Shown piece by piece: positions 51,158-51,640 of a stretch of DNA of 51,640 bases. This DNA is from Nitrospirota bacterium (lineage in GTDB: Bacteria; Nitrospirota; Nitrospiria; Nitrospirales; Nitrospiraceae): positions 1 to 51,640 of the forward strand of contig JAGWTI010000013.1 of assembly GCA_028876065.1 (NCBI GenBank). Reading direction: 5' to 3'. Position 1 is the stretch's first letter; every line of letters starts with the position of its first letter. The notes beneath the pieces are model-generated. The model saw only the letters and a program-made list of their open reading frames with translations, did no database searches and was not told the DNA's origin. The position numbers and the translations under genes are program-made.

Positions 51158-51640
51158 TCAATGACCGAAGAGCCCGCCTTCCGCCCTGAGGGCGTTGATC
51201 ATAAATTGCACGGCCAAGGCCGCCAGCAGCAGGCCCATGAAGCGGGTGATGATCTTTTCCGCGATGGGCCCGAGCCACCGGGCTCCGTGGCTGGCCAGGG
51301 CGAAGGTGCTATAGCTTGCCAGACCCACAGCCACGAGGCAAGCCAGGAGCACGACCCGCTGGCCCAGGCCGTCAGTTTGCGCGTCCAGCAGAATGACGGT
51401 CGAGATGGCGCCGGGTCCGGCCAGCATCGGCATGGCCAGCGGCGTGACGGCCACGTCGGCCTTGTCGGCGCCGGCGGCGGTTTCTTCGGCGGTTTCCTGC
51501 ACGGCGGACCGCTGGGCGCGCAGCATGTCCAGCGCGATCAGCAGCAGGATCAGGGCGCCGGCAATCTGCAGGGCCGGCAGGGTGATGCCCATGACTTTGA
51601 ACAGGGCTTGGCCCATCAGGGCGAAACTGCCCAGGAACCC
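51158..51640 (-). CDS. MarC family integral membrane protein (partial, N-terminus beyond right edge)
   Basis: The frame is open to the last base of the window, so the N-terminus is missing. The visible 160 residues contain four hydrophobic segments with LPALQIAGALILLLIALDML and the conserved PLAMPMLAGPGAISTVILL of MarC/NAAT proteins. The variable loop between them (ETAEETAAGADKADVAV) is longer and more acidic than usual. The proteins were once linked to multiple antibiotic resistance, but transport function is unproven for most. Confidence 0.85.
   Translation of the reverse strand, partial: GFLGSFALMGQALFKVMGITLPALQIAGALILLLIALDMLRAQRSAVQETAEETAAGADKADVAVTPLAMPMLAGPGAISTVILLDAQTDGLGQRVVLLACLVAVGLASYSTFALASHGARWLGPIAEKIITRFMGLLLAALAVQFMINALRAEGGLFGH

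Overview
The window looks like a chromosomal segment of a GC-rich, Gram-negative (diderm) bacterium. The gene content and family flavour best fit the Nitrospirota (a Nitrospira-like genome), although no rRNA or single-copy marker here proves that. The signs of an outer membrane are a lytic transglycosylase, two lipoproteins, type IV pilins, an ABC-dependent polysaccharide export pair and a Spy/CpxP-like periplasmic protein.

Layout. (1) Bases 1-9330 are housekeeping. A membrane-bound lytic transglycosylase with LysM runs off the left edge and is divergent from a rightward run: serine/alanine-glyoxylate aminotransferase, serA, hisZ, dnaB and a long TPR lipoprotein. (2) Bases 9395-15671 form a type IV pilus module. 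Two paralogous pilins each follow a candidate sigma-54 (-24/-12) promoter. Next come an O-antigen-ligase/PglL-type protein with TPRs, a TPR-like exported protein, and an ABC ATPase plus permease in the same arrangement as the pilGHI genes of Myxococcus. (3) Bases 15694-41973 form one long, mostly overlapping surface-polysaccharide operon. It holds four enzymes of the UDP-ManNAc3NAcA (Wbp/Wlb) pathway, with the fifth, the WbpE aminotransferase, at the far end. It also holds the Wzm/Wzt exporter with a C-terminal cargo-binding domain, a methyltransferase, two CgeB-like putative glycosyltransferases, three AsnB-like amidotransferases, two sugar-nucleotide SDRs, four GT4-type glycosyltransferases, a WecA-like initiating transferase and a UDP-galactopyranose-mutase-like flavoenzyme. 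Together they predict an ABC-exported glycan rich in diacetamido-uronic acids, some probably converted to uronamides. (4) Bases 42043-42940 hold a lone SDR with its own promoter, a palindromic operator and a strong terminator. (5) Bases 42979-47055 are an accessory island: a small lipoprotein, a toxin-antitoxin pair whose PIN toxin is broken by an in-frame stop, REP-like GGGGACAGGTC inverted repeats, two genes that look like integron gene cassettes separated by a well-formed attC site, and a BrnT/BrnA toxin-antitoxin pair. (6) Bases 47056-51640 are leftward: ilvD, a 125-bp palindromic repeat element, a ferredoxin-NADP reductase-like flavoprotein, and a small envelope group (PepSY, Spy-like, DUF2892, MarC) that runs off the right edge.

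How it works together. The pilus module and the glycan operon are contiguous and co-oriented, so the ligase next to the pilins could either glycosylate pilin or attach the exported O-antigen to lipid A-core. The most distinctive features are the three amidotransferases interleaved with an unusual set of glycosyltransferases, and the small integron-cassette island without an integrase in view. No rRNA, tRNA, CRISPR array or complete insertion sequence was seen.
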